NCBI GenBank assembly: GCA_030374805.1
Contig: JARGSG010000202.1
Span: 434,001 to 498,000, forward strand
DNA: 64,000 nt
Origin: Gracilaria gracilis
Taxonomy: Eukaryota > Rhodophyta > Florideophyceae > Gracilariales > Gracilariaceae
Reading direction: 5' to 3'
Numbering within the stretch: the stretch's first letter is position 1; every line of letters starts with the position of its first letter. Of this stretch, positions 1 to 9,924 are shown piece by piece. Position numbers and translations under genes: made by a program. The notes under the pieces were generated by a model. That model saw only the letters and a program-made list of their open reading frames with translations, did not search any database and had not been told where the DNA came from.

Positions 1-738
1 TGTGTCTATGGTATCAATAGGAACTACCATTAATACAGATTTAATGGCAGTCATCTGGGTGGATAGAGAACGAAGGTACTTTATATCAACTTCTGGAATA
101 GTTAATCCTGGCACTGCTATAACGAGGGAAAGATGTAGGAGGGACGGCAACATTTTCAAAAAGATTGAACTCGAGGTTTCTATTCCTGAAGTATGTGAGG
201 AATATTACAAAACATGTTCAATGATCGATAGACTAATCGATCGCGTCAAGATGATTTGAAGCTTGAGAAGAAAATCGAGGTGGAAGAGTGGTATTTTCGT
301 GCCAATTGCTCCCTTCTGGCTATCTGTATCGTGGATGCTTGGAACCTCTACAAAGCATCCAATGGTGGCCGCCAATTGGAGAGCCCACACAATTTCTATT
401 GTGAATTAGCTGACGAATTGATCGATAACACTTGGTATCGAACAGGTGTTATTGAAGGAAATAAGAAAAGAGTTAAACCAACTGATCCCCACCCAAAACC
501 GGCTGGAACTGGAATCCATTTGATGCGAAAAGGAAAGAAAAGGAGAAGAGACGACGGAAGCATATCGAAAGCTCTGTGTCAAGGTCGTTGCAACTCATAC
601 GGAGGAAATACGAAGTCTAAGTTTATATGTTCTGACTGCCATTTAAGGAAGAACAAAGAAGTTTATTTGTGCCACACTGGTACTGGTAGAGATTGGTTTG
701 CTCTTCATTTAAACAATTGTAACGGTGTTACGCTTTAG
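1..738 (+). pseudogene. piggyBac-like transposase, C-terminal part, frameshifted
   Basis: This is the C-terminal end of a DDE_Tnp_1_7 (piggyBac) transposase that enters from the left edge. The first 250 bases read into a stretch ending SMIDR, and the match continues in another frame with RQDDLKLEKKIEVEEW, the family's typical segment after the catalytic core. This is followed by a conserved YCELADELIDNTWYRTG region and a cysteine-rich tail with CSDCHLRKNKEVYLCHTG and RDWFALHLN. The switch between frames near 225-250 indicates a one-base frameshift, so I call it a pseudogene. The N-terminal half and catalytic aspartates lie outside the window. Family members are cut-and-paste DNA transposases that target TTAA; I did not find a terminal repeat downstream. 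Family recognition is by eye from motifs. Confidence 0.75.
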
Positions 739-1245
739 TTGACCCAATTTAGTGTACAAAGGTTATCAAACTTCGTGTTTAGTACTAAAATGAGCATTTC
801 TTTCATGAAGAGAAAGAAAGTTCAATTACCTTTAGCCCCCTACTACTTCGATCTGCGTCACTAAACATGCTAGATGTAATTTAACTTAAGTCGAAACAAC
901 CCCTTTAGCACATGTCACCTTATTCTGTCTACTGTTTGAGTGGGCGTGTGTACACGTTCTGAAATTAAATTAACAATTAAAAGTAGTCGAGCTCCAAATA
1001 GAGTTTTAGAGTTTTAATGAACTCAAGCGAAGTTTGAACTCGGTATTATTTAGCTCTTGGACGGTTTGAAACCACTGAGCTTCAGTTACGAGTGCTCTAG
1101 AAGGTTTTATTGCTACTTAAACTACAGCTCGGTTGAGTCTAGAGGCGCTTTTCAAATTTCAAATTTGAAACTGTCTTCTGAAATCCTGGAAATGCAATTT
1201 TTTGACTGCTTTCGTCGGCAGACGGGGCTGAATTCATAATAAGAT
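739..1245. other. Intergenic, no gene seen
   Basis: This is the 3' flank of the piggyBac remnant. It is AT-rich with short open frames only, and none resembles a known protein. It may still be transposon sequence, because the element's right terminal repeat should lie downstream of the transposase, but I could not identify it. Confidence 0.5.
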
Positions 1246-1372
1246 GGGTTTTGTATATCCATGTTGAGAAAGATCCTAGTGCCTAATCGACCGGAGTTTG
1301 GACCATATTATGAGGTCAAAACTCCGGTCAATTAGGCACTAGGCTCTTTCTCAACATGGATATACAAAACCC
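1246..1372. repeat. 127-base near-perfect palindrome (hairpin)
   Basis: Two 59-base arms face each other around a 9-base spacer (atattatga). By hand comparison the arms differ at 3 positions. The outer ends read gggttttgtatatcc and its complement. Transcribed on either strand it would fold into one long hairpin. It could be a foldback MITE, a small-RNA precursor, or an inverted duplication made at a break. An open frame starts inside the right arm (ATG at 1356, 65 codons) but is not recognisable. Confidence 0.9.
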
Positions 1373-3508
1373 TCGCAATCCGAAACAAGTGGACAACGCT
1401 CTGGAACTCTTGACCGAAATAGACCTCAACTACAAAAACAACCCTGACAGATTTAACATACCAAGAACGTCAAAAATTACGACAATAACGGAGATTCAAA
1501 AGCACCCTACTATGATTCATTTTATTGTAAACGGGGGGCGAAAACAATTTTGAGCTTAACCAGTTTCAAAGACAAAGATTTTCATAATATTTGAAATTGT
1601 TTCGAGCCACAAATAGATGCTTCGTAGAACATAGAACGTGGCAAAAAACTGAAACAAAATGAAACGACAATGAGACTTACTGGAAATAATTTTTCAAATC
1701 AATGTAAATATGTTTGAGCGAATGATTACAAAATTTATTAAAATGCTCAGTGATAGAATGCATAAGAAAGAAATGCAAAAGTTTTTAAATAAATGGCTCT
1801 TTCCAAAACTTTCCGATCAAAACAAAAATTGTACTTATTTTGAAATTACGATTTTTGCAACAGATGTAATATTATATCAGTGAACTTGCCCAAGTCTTAC
1901 CCTACAGAAGGCTGAAAATATTTTAGGGGGAGGAAATAATTATATATATAAAATAAGCTTTTTGTTTCACCCAATTAAATAGTAATTAAGTTTGGGGTAC
2001 ATTGCTTAGAGTTTAAAGTTATTAAGTAAAATTTTGCCGAAAAAATAGTTTTTTATGCGAGAGTGCTTAACACATCAAGAAAAGAACAAAATATGATGAT
2101 ATAAGGTAAGAAATAAAAAAATATGAACACTTGTGGGCAGTTCTATTAAACATAAGGTGTACTAAAAAAGCTTTGTAGTATTGAACCATCAAAAAATATG
2201 CATCATATATTTTTACCCGCAGGAGAACAAAATTGGAATACAAACTTGCAGCAGATAGATAAATTGTTGAGAATTATTAAATGATGAATACTTTATGGAC
2301 TTTATATAGTAAGATATATTGCTAATTTGTGAAAAATTGCAATAACTCTTTTTTGTTTATTTTGGTTTTTTGGATATGCATATCAAGTGGAACTTTTTAA
2401 AAGGCGACGATAAAAAGCAATATATTAAATTAGTCAAAAAGTTTTTCTATTGGTAAATCATTTTAAAGGGCGAGGAGGGGCAAACAAGCTATATAGAGAA
2501 GAAAAGGCGTCGCTTTGACGCAAAAATTGGGCATCTAGACGTGGATGATAAAAAAAGTTGAGCCGTAACGGTTTTAGAGATTTTCTATCGTATTGCGTAG
2601 TTGGTTGATCTTTGCTGTGTTATTTTTTATTTGGGAGTTAATTAAAATTTTAATTGCTATCTGAATAAACATTTTGTTGGCAACTAGTTACTTTATTCAC
2701 TTACTGTATCAGTATTGAAACAGTAAATTCGCAGAAGCTTGCTTCTGCGCATTTACTGGTTAACACCTTACAAGATCTATTGATATAAGTAAACTTTGTT
2801 TTATATTTTCATGCTTTGCGGTTTTTTTCCAGCGCTTTGTGAGCTGGCTGTCTATCTGCGTTAGAAGGAGCCTAGAACGAGACAGATTAGTGCGGAAATG
2901 TTGCGGTTCCTCGCATATTTTAGCGATAGCGAATTACGTACCTGTTGAGATTTGAAAACTTCGCAGACAGGTTTGAAAGTGTTAATAGGTTAAATATCTC
3001 TATTAATCAAATTTGCCGCAGCCCTGGGAATCATTTCGCAAAATATTGCTTATGCTTTTCAATTTTGTCCACTATTTATCTTCAACGGTATTCGTGTGCT
3101 ATCTGCTTGGTTGATGCGCCGGGTAAAGTTATCGGAGAGAAGGTGTAAACAGGGTGCACCTTTAAGTCTTGAGGTGTTTCTTGCAGTTGTCCGCCTCTTC
3201 TGTGAGCTGAAAGACCATTGGTTTCTAGAATCTTTCAACAAGGATATATTTCTTGTCTGTTGTGATGGGGTGTGATAATAGTTCTGAAGTTAAATTTAGA
3301 AGCACCAACAAAGAAAAAAGCGTGTAATCGTGCTTTGTGGCACTACAAAAGAAAACTCACTGGGTGTTCTCTTCGAAAAAGCAAACGGGCACAAACGTCT
3401 CTCCTTAACCTGTGCGCAGTTCAAATTCAGCAGTCGGAGAGGACAAACTGCTTTTTCCGCCTTTGATAAGCCGTTCTTTCATCTTGTTATCTTCCCTTTC
3501 CGCTTGAA
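1373..3508. other. AT-rich intergenic region, no gene seen
   Basis: About 2.1 kb of strongly AT-rich sequence contains only short frames. It has a small hairpin at 2721-2758. From about 3250 the composition becomes more balanced and leads into the vWA-like gene, so the last 250 bases probably hold its promoter and 5' UTR. I saw no clear TATA box. Confidence 0.5.
2721..2758. repeat. 38-base hairpin
   Basis: Two 18-base arms beginning cagtaaattcgcagaagc, with one mismatch, flank a 2-base loop. The ends read CAGTAAAT and ATTTACTG, which recalls pogo/mariner termini, but no TA duplication flanks it. Confidence 0.8.
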
Positions 3509-4177
3509 ATGAAGATCGCGGCTGCTCTCGTTCTCGGTTTTTTCTTGGAGTGCTTGGTCACTTCGCTCTCATTGCCTCAAACAAATGCAAATCTCCACTC
3601 TCCATTAAGAGTGGCGAGCAACGACAGTTGCCAGGTGAATGTGTGCTTCGCGGTTGACTCAAATACGTTTCGTTATTATGTTGATGAAATCAGTGGTTTC
3701 GTGTTCAACACGACGTCCGCTCTAGCTGCGATAAATAACGTCAAATTCGCTGCTGTACAGTATGGAGAGGTGCTCACTCAAATCTCAAACCTAACAAGCA
3801 ATGTAGGTGCGTTTGAGCGAGCATTCCTAGCAACACATCTGGAGAGGAACATACTAAGTACCGCCAGTCATGGAATATGGGCGTGCACGTTTGAGTTAGG
3901 AGCTGAAGTTGGCAAACTGTCCAAGATTATTATAATGAGCGCGGGGGCCAACACTGTTGAAGGCGATCCGGTGCGAGATGCGTACATCTTCAGGCGTTTG
4001 CTCGGGGAGGGGGCCTCTGTTAGTACAGTTAAAGTTGGCTCCGAGTCCGTGTTAGCAGATGCTCAGAAACTGCGTGACATTGCAAGCGCTGGTGGGGGTC
4101 AACTGTACAAGAAGGATGAGTTTCTTTCTCTATCATGTGATATCCTAGACCTTGTGCGCGACCAGGGCTGCCTCTAA
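3509..4177 (+). CDS. Secreted von Willebrand A-like domain protein
   Basis: This is a 222-residue protein. Residues 1-27 form a clear signal peptide (MKIAAALVLGFFLECLVTSL then a small-residue stretch), so export is expected. The rest looks like one small vWA domain: a first strand VNVCFAVD around residues 44-50, an amphipathic middle with VKFAAVQYG, a strand KLSKIIIMSAGA near residues 144-155, and the terminal segment LRDIASAGGGQLY that vWA domains often show before the last helix. vWA domains usually bind ligands through a metal site DxSxS. Here the first-strand aspartate (about residue 50) is followed by SNTF, so the classical metal site is not conserved and metal-dependent binding is doubtful. 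Cysteines at about residues 41, 46 and 126 and near the C-terminus suggest disulfides. The start is the first ATG of the frame and begins the signal peptide directly. No introns are needed. The ligand is unknown. Confidence 0.7.
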   Translation: MKIAAALVLGFFLECLVTSLSLPQTNANLHSPLRVASNDSCQVNVCFAVDSNTFRYYVDEISGFVFNTTSALAAINNVKFAAVQYGEVLTQISNLTSNVGAFERAFLATHLERNILSTASHGIWACTFELGAEVGKLSKIIIMSAGANTVEGDPVRDAYIFRRLLGEGASVSTVKVGSESVLADAQKLRDIASAGGGQLYKKDEFLSLSCDILDLVRDQGCL

Positions 4178-5339
4178 CGGAAACGGGCAATGATTTTATA
4201 CTGGTGTAGAGTAAAGAGAATAATTCATGAAGGTATGAAAATGATCGCTCCCCATTTTGGCTGTTTTTGGGATGAGTCCTACTGCAAATCTCCAGGACGC
4301 CAATAGATGATTACATATGAGAAAAAGACTTGTCTCCGCGGGCACCATGACAAACGTGGGTGAGGGTGAGTGGGAAAGACATGTTACGTCCGTGAGTGCA
4401 AATCAAGACGGGTTAGTCGGCTGTTGTGGGTTCAAGGACAGAATCGTTGGAGTTGTGCGCTTGCCGGCTGAGAGCGCAAAGAATGATGTTGAATGGTGAG
4501 GTGCCATGCCGGAAAGTGGGTGGGTATTGGATAGCATCCACTGCACGAGTGCCGGATGTGGGGGGCGGGCGCTCAGATTCACAGCAAAACTCCTACGCAC
4601 AAACGCGCTGAGCTGGTTTAGAGCTAATCAAGGGTTTTGCTTTTAATTTTTAAAGTTTGGGGTAGTTTCAACCCATCACTTGGTACACCCTTAAAGTGTG
4701 CCGGCGGCACTTATATTTAGAACGTTCCCTTTTTGTCCTTGTAGATCATTACCTTAACAATAAATTAAAATCTCGAGGAAAAAACTCATCGGATCACTTT
4801 ATTTGGGAACATGCCCTACTACCTTCGTAGCTAGTTGACCTCCAAGCTAGTCGTATGGAGCCAAAACTCTATATGACATGTTGGAACGGTTAGGCCATCG
4901 CCAACGCAACGGTGAAGATGGAAGCATTGAATAGGAAGAAAGTATCCAGCTGATGGGGGTAAATTGGCCCACCCATCACCATCGTGGTAAAGAAATTCAA
5001 TTTTCTGGCTATAATCTCGAACAAAAAGCTAAATTTAATTATGCAAATAAACTTAATATCGCCGTCATCGCGCTTGCGTTGGATATGGCCCCAATTTTTA
5101 AGATTCACTTTAATCAGTTTGATGAACTGGAAAACGGTTACATGTGACTATCGTAAGTTTGAACGTTTTCAAATAACTTTGTGTTTGCTAGTAACCTCTA
5201 CTACCGCTACAGAAACGAACTTCTGAAAGAACAGCTTTCCGTCTGAAGCTTTGTGAGATTTTTCCTTTGATTTCAGAAAAGTGAGAAAAAGGTGCATTTC
5301 CCGCGTTTCTCTGGGAGCTAGCTAATAAGTTTAATGATA
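4178..5339. other. Intergenic, no gene seen
   Basis: About 1.16 kb between the vWA-like gene and the pogo-like MITE. Short frames occur on both strands, none with a start context, length or motif that supports a gene. The first 100 bases are probably the 3' UTR of the upstream gene. Confidence 0.5.
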
Positions 5340-5793
5340 CAGTAAACCCTTGGTATAATGTTACCGCGTAAGATGGATATCCAGGATAGAAAAATTTAGA
5401 AGCCATCTACGCGAGCGGGAAGCCGTTTTGAGGAGCTTGAGCAATGATTCCAAAGGATATGCATATAAGCATGGCGTAGGCAAACTGAAAAAAGCAAATG
5501 TTACGTAAAACAGTGATATTATGTTATTATGCGACCTTTATGTAAGGATATGGAGTACGGAATATTCAGTGTTTAACAACCACCTAGTGTAATGAAACAT
5601 TTTTGCAATAGGTATTAATCGAAACTGAACGAAAAAGGCTATAAGCCACAACAAATATCTGTCGCTCATCTAAATAACGCTTAAAAATGATGACTAGGAC
5701 TGTGTAGAAAGAATTGCCTTGTTTTATCCTTCCCCGCGTTATAGGGATACCGATCCTGTCTATGCTCCGCATCCTTATATCGAGGGTTTACTG
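5340..5793. mobile_element. pogo/Tc1-mariner-like MITE, 454 bases
   Basis: The element begins CAGTAAACCCTTGGTATAA and ends with the inverted counterpart, whose complement reads CAGTAAACCCTCGATATAA. That is about 19 bases with two mismatches. Both ends are flanked by TA (5338-5339 and 5794-5795), the target duplication used by Tc1/mariner and pogo elements, and a CAGT start is typical of pogo/Fot-like ends. No open frame resembles a transposase, so this is a non-autonomous copy that would have depended on a transposase elsewhere. Confidence 0.75.
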
Positions 5794-6913
5794 TAATGTG
5801 TATTGAAATAGATACAAGCGAAGTGAACAAGTGGCAATGTCACATCAAATGATTTCCGTAGTTGGCCAATCATATTCATAAACGGGTTTTGGCGCATCTC
5901 CTTGGGAGAAAAGAGTTGATGGTGGCGGGGGGGGGGGGGGGGGCCGACCGTCAGCTGTTTGTTCGAATTGGATTCCATGGCACAATGTGCTCTAGAGACA
6001 ACACGTTTGGATATGAAAAGTTGCCGGGGGAACATGGGACAGCGTGTTAAACAAATTGTTGTTGTGAGGCCAAGCAAAGCTCGACAGGTTGTTTTGTTGT
6101 GCTCAAGCAGTGTGATGATAAAAATGTGGGAAATAGGCGGCAGCGTGTTGTGGTGAAGAATGAGGTGATGCGTGTGCTATTGCGATCAGTTGAACACGCT
6201 TTTGTGCACCATCACATGACAGGGAATGCATGAGCGAGCGTGGAGAGTTTTGAGGAAGTTTAAACATTTATGTACTGTGTTGTGTAGATTGAGTTCAATT
6301 GGTGCCCGGTAAGATGGTTGTTGGTTGCGGAGAGCATGTTCTCTAAATGCGTTGGTAACCTTTATAGAAACTGTTTAAGAGTTGTGGCGGTAAGTTTTTA
6401 GCAAAAGGGGGAAGGAAGCAGTATCTATCTAGAGATAGAAGCGGTGTTTGCAGTAAGTTGGTTGAGGAGCGGGGCGTTGTGGCGCGTGTGTTTGGGTACA
6501 GTAATACAGTGCTGCAGATACGACTCGGCAAGTTGCGCAGCAGTTGGTCGATAACTGTTGGTTGGTAAAGCTACGATTCGTAGGGGAAGTTGGGAATGAC
6601 GGACAAGATTCTTGCAACGAAGCTGACACGAGCACCAAGCGGCCAGCTCGGCGACAAGCGCGGCGCGTGCTTGGCGCCCATTATTCGCAGAGCGCGTGCG
6701 CGGCGCGCTCCAATCATCATCATCAGAGCGCACGGCTGGTGACACGCACGCGCCAAGCGCCACACGCGAGGCGGCGCGTGCTCGCGCTTACCGCGGCGCG
6801 TCGCCTCTCACGCACGTCAGGCGGCGCACACGCCGCGCAGCGCGGCGCAATGAAAAGCGTCGCGCGGCGTCTCGGACGCGGCGCGGCGGCGGCGACGGTT
6901 GCAGCGGCGAACC
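5794..6913. other. Intergenic, with a 17-G run
   Basis: No gene is supported here. A run of 17 guanines lies at 5927-5943. From about 6640 the base composition turns abruptly GC-rich, continuing into the LPMO-like gene. This part probably includes that gene's promoter and 5' UTR. Open frames across 6544-6913 are by-products of the GC-rich composition. Confidence 0.5.
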
Positions 6914-8062
6914 ATGCGCGCGCCTTCTTGCTCACAACGCGCGCCGCTGCGGCTGCGGCTGCGGCTGCTGCTGCTGCTGCTGCTGGCGGCGGCGGCGGCG
7001 CCGCGCTGCGGCGCGCACTCGCAGATGACGCAGCCGCAGTCCACGTCGCCGCGCGTGTGCCGCGTGGGCGGGCAGCCGCAGTTTGGCGAGCGCAACTGCC
7101 GCGGCCCGTGCGACTTGGTGCCGGTACGCGCGCGGCCGCGCTGGGCAAACTTCTGGTCGCCGCGCCACCCGGCGGCCACGTACCGGCGCGGGCAGCGCGC
7201 GGTGATCAAGTACGCGCGCAACAACCACGGGCCGGGCGGCTTTGTGCGCCTCACGTTGGTGCCGACCGACCGCGTGATGAGCGCGGCGGCGCACGCCGCC
7301 AACGCGTTCCACTACAGCTGCTGGGGCGCGCACGCGGTGATTGCGCGCGGCAACGAGCTGCGACGCGCACGGTTCGGCTTCTCCATGGTGGGGTCGGACG
7401 GCGGCTTCCACCACTTTCCGAAGGGCTACTACCAGGTGACGGTGACCATCCCCACCGTGGTGCCGGACGGCGACTACGTGCTGGGCTGGGCGTGGTACGG
7501 CGGCACGGGCGGGCAGCTGCGCAGCGCCACGCGCCAGCAGTACCCGAAGAGCACGGGCTACTTTGGCGACTACTACTCGTGCGCGTTTGTGCGCATCAAG
7601 GGCGGCCGCAGCACGCGCACGTACCGGCCGCGCTTCGTCAACAACATGCGCCGCTTCTCCTCCGTGGGCTGCATGGCGTCGGCCGACCGCCCGGGCGTGT
7701 GCGCGAGCGAGCCGTGCATCAAGAAGGCGTGGTTCCGGCCGCCGCGCCCGTTCGCGGCGGGGCGCCGCCCGGCGCCGCTCACGCGCGCGCACTTTGAACA
7801 AGGCACCGGCAGCAGCACCGCCACGGCGACGCGGCAGCCGCCGTACTGGCGGCGCGTGCTGGCGGCATGCCACTGCGTGCGCAGCGGCGCCAAGTGCGCG
7901 CGCGCGCTGGTGCGCCGCAGCAACTGGCGCTGCCGCGCGCGCACGCACCCCGCGCAACAGCCGCCAGAGTGTCGACGGCTGTGCTGCCAAATGTGCCGCG
8001 TGCACCGGCATGTGCGCGACGTTTGTTGGGCGCGCAACGTGCGCGCCACCTGCGGCTTCTGA
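6914..8062 (+). CDS. Secreted LPMO-like (chitin-binding type-4) copper oxygenase, Cys-rich tail
   Basis: This is a 382-residue protein. The start is the ATG at 6914, which opens a leucine-rich signal peptide ending PRCGA. Cleavage there would leave histidine 35 (HSQMTQPQ) as the mature N-terminus, as required for the copper histidine brace of lytic polysaccharide monooxygenases. A second histidine at about residue 105 in YARNNHGPGGFVR fits the other brace ligand. The block GDYYSCAFVRIKG near residues 217-229 fits the C-terminal strand with an aromatic axial position. Shared family signs include CRVGGQPQF, RNCRGPC and VPDGDYVLGWAWYGGT. Known LPMOs cut crystalline polysaccharides oxidatively; the substrate here cannot be told and could be a cell-wall polymer. 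A proline/arginine-rich linker leads to a tail of about 65 residues with about 12 cysteines. The gene is far richer in GC than its neighbours. Activity is inferred from the brace only. Confidence 0.72.
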   Translation: MRAPSCSQRAPLRLRLRLLLLLLLAAAAAPRCGAHSQMTQPQSTSPRVCRVGGQPQFGERNCRGPCDLVPVRARPRWANFWSPRHPAATYRRGQRAVIKYARNNHGPGGFVRLTLVPTDRVMSAAAHAANAFHYSCWGAHAVIARGNELRRARFGFSMVGSDGGFHHFPKGYYQVTVTIPTVVPDGDYVLGWAWYGGTGGQLRSATRQQYPKSTGYFGDYYSCAFVRIKGGRSTRTYRPRFVNNMRRFSSVGCMASADRPGVCASEPCIKKAWFRPPRPFAAGRRPAPLTRAHFEQGTGSSTATATRQPPYWRRVLAACHCVRSGAKCARALVRRSNWRCRARTHPAQQPPECRRLCCQMCRVHRHVRDVCWARNVRATCGF

Positions 8063-8105
8063 GCGCCGCCGCGCTGTACATAATACATATATAAACACCA
8101 CCACC

Positions 8106-8119
8106 AACAACAACAACAA

Positions 8120-8177
<58 letters not shown>
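8106..8177 (+). repeat. (AAC)n then (CTG)19 microsatellite in 3' flank
   Basis: A short run of AAC units passes directly into 19 CTG units (8121-8177), starting about 60 bases after the stop codon of the LPMO-like gene, so probably in its 3' UTR. In transcripts CUG runs fold into hairpins. Such tracts are usually length-variable between individuals. Confidence 0.9.
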
Positions 8178-8179
<2 letters not shown>

Positions 8180-8490
8180 TGCGCCAGATCTGCCGCTCAC
8201 GCGAGCAAGCACCGCCACAGTGAGACGCGGACACATCATACCCTTGATGTACCGACGGTACCAACGGTACTTGGTCTTGTGAGCCACAGTCTCACTTGTG
8301 ACTGACTACACGTCGCCAATTGAATCAAAACTCGTCGCAATAATACTATAAGTTACTGTAAACAATTTTTGAATGCATTCGCTCGTATTCAATTATGTAA
8401 TTTGTGAAAACAAGCCTTGCATATGCGCCTTGGTCCACCAATGGTGAACCCCCCCCCCGTTTCATATACTTCAAACTTTCGATCCATTCA
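8178..8490. other. Intergenic, no gene seen
   Basis: This is the remaining 3' flank of the LPMO-like gene. A short repeated motif taccgacggtaccaacggtac lies at about 8249-8270, and a run of cytosines near 8450. I see nothing else of note. Confidence 0.5.
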
Positions 8491-8700
8491 GGCTGTTCCC
8501 CTCATCCGCCAGCAACAGCAAGATGAGACTAACAACCCAATAAGGAACCCGTTAAGTAAAGTTTGAATTGTTTTGATATCTCGACAAACAGACAACACAC
8601 AATGCCCTTGACGCTCATCCTCTTTTTCTTCGGTACAGTTCCACTTTTCATACATGTTTTGCATGTCACAGAGCTTCATGTCGCGGTCATCAAACAGTAG
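8491..8700 (+). pseudogene. Deleted partial copy of the 13.3-14.4 kb secreted-protein locus
   Basis: Bases 8491-8525 match the coding sequence at about 13477-13511 (ggctgttcccctcatccgcc and onward). The match then jumps to the 3' flank at about 14170, running on through atgcccttgacgctcatcc. A second jump skips about 14301-14396 and resumes at gcatgtcacagagcttcatg. The copy is thus a collage of one coding fragment and two 3'-flank fragments, with an ATG shared at the first junction that suggests microhomology joining. It keeps the start of the small frame described at 14249 (ATG here at 8602, 32 codons). It is probably not functional. Confidence 0.85.
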
Positions 8701-8979
8701 CAGCGTTCATTTGTTCCTTCATATTAGAAAAGGTTGCAATGCTTCATTTTCAAGCTTCATTTTCAAGCGCACACACAACGACGTAGCCACGGCGAGCCAC
8801 AAAAGTTTCCGAAACGGGTCATACTTAATTCACACATTGTTCAGCTCTCGTTTGCGTCCGCCATGAAGCACACGCCAGGAAACGTTTCCCCGCCATCGAC
8901 TCCCAAACCAGAAAGAGAGTCCTCATGCGCCTGTCTCTCGCGTTGGAGACGTATTTACAACAAAGCTGCTGTGCTTTTG

Positions 8980-8988
8980 CATAAATAC
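8980..8988 (+). promoter_or_regulatory. TATA-like box
   Basis: The sequence cataaatac lies about 100 bases before the ATG at 9088. The spacing resembles that of the TATA box at 13231 before its gene, which favours 9088 as the true start over further-upstream in-frame ATGs. Confidence 0.5.
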
Positions 8989-9087
8989 AGCCCCAACAGC
9001 GGCTCGAATCCCTTCCTCCCCTCGGTAACACCACCTCCTTCGGCATTTCAGCTTCTGATCGTTTCGCTCCTTCTTTCTTTCATCAGC

Positions 9088-9924
9088 ATGACTTCTTCCG
9101 CCCCCACCCCTCCTCCGACTCCACGCCGCGTCGTCGAATATGAGCTTGAAAACAATGAGCGCCTTCTACGTCGTTTGCAAATCAGCGAACGCCGCCAAAG
9201 CCACCCCAGCCGTGCTGAGCAGAAAATGGAAGGCGTGTCTGCGTCGCAAGGAAGGCCGCCAAAGTGCAACTCAACGCGAAAGACTGCCGCCGAGCCACGG
9301 CGAGGCATTAAAAAACCCACTTACCGCTCAGCTACCGCCGCAGCCGCCCGCGCGGCGACCAGTCGCAGGAACACCAATGCTAAGAAAACGCGTGCTGTCG
9401 ACCGCAGCTCCAAATGTTCACAGCCTTCACAGCGGTCAGCGCAACGCAATAAGACGCCATCTGGGACCGGAACGTTCCGACCAGCCACCAATCGTACGAA
9501 CCATGCTGACATTCAGTCGCAAGTGCACCAGCACACACATCGAGACCCTGCGGGGGCGCACTGGCGCGGCAGAGCGGCAAAGCGGACCTACCTCGTACGC
9601 AGAAGCTCGCAGCCGCGTGTGAGTCACCCGTACAGGAAGATGGAGCGAGGCGAGCTATACTGGAATACGACGCCACAGGGCGGCATGGCCGTGTTGCCCG
9701 CGTCAGCTGTCGAGATAGGCGAGGCTGGGCGTGCCAGCTTCGGCCAAACAACAGCGACTTTTCCTTTGGGGCCGTCAGTAGCGTATGTGGCGAATGCTAT
9801 GTATTACGACGTCTTTGCAAGCGTGCCACTGGCGGGGGGCGACCATGGGGGGCGGGCGCAGGGAACGGTGGTGCTACCGTCTGGCTTGGTGGTGCACGGC
9901 GGCTCCAGTTGCGGTTGGCGATAA
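9088..9924 (+). CDS. Hypothetical basic protein, 278 residues
   Basis: I do not recognise this protein. The open frame extends upstream, but the ATG at 9088 (MTSSAPTPPPTPRR) is the first after a TATA-like box and is preferred. Residues 1-40 include a charged, probably helical segment (VVEYELENNERLLRRLQISERR). Residues 40-185 are rich in arginine, lysine, serine, threonine and alanine, and are likely disordered and strongly basic, as in chromatin- or nucleic-acid-binding tails. The last 90 residues are different: less charged and rich in glycine, valine and alanine (ELYWNTTPQGGMAVLPAS, then VAYVANAMYYDVFASV), and could fold as a small beta-rich domain. There is no signal peptide from this start. 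A nuclear location is only a guess from composition. Confidence 0.45.
   Translation: MTSSAPTPPPTPRRVVEYELENNERLLRRLQISERRQSHPSRAEQKMEGVSASQGRPPKCNSTRKTAAEPRRGIKKPTYRSATAAAARAATSRRNTNAKKTRAVDRSSKCSQPSQRSAQRNKTPSGTGTFRPATNRTNHADIQSQVHQHTHRDPAGAHWRGRAAKRTYLVRRSSQPRVSHPYRKMERGELYWNTTPQGGMAVLPASAVEIGEAGRASFGQTTATFPLGPSVAYVANAMYYDVFASVPLAGGDHGGRAQGTVVLPSGLVVHGGSSCGWR

Noticed and set aside
5862-6156. Frames around the 17-G run.
   Set aside because: Poly-glycine coding from a homopolymer, with no start context or conservation signal.
6544-8287. Several long frames on both strands overlapping the LPMO-like gene (up to about 450 codons).
   Set aside because: The very high GC content removes stop codons by chance. 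These frames give arginine/alanine-rich low-complexity proteins, while the 6914-8062 frame alone has a signal peptide and family motifs.
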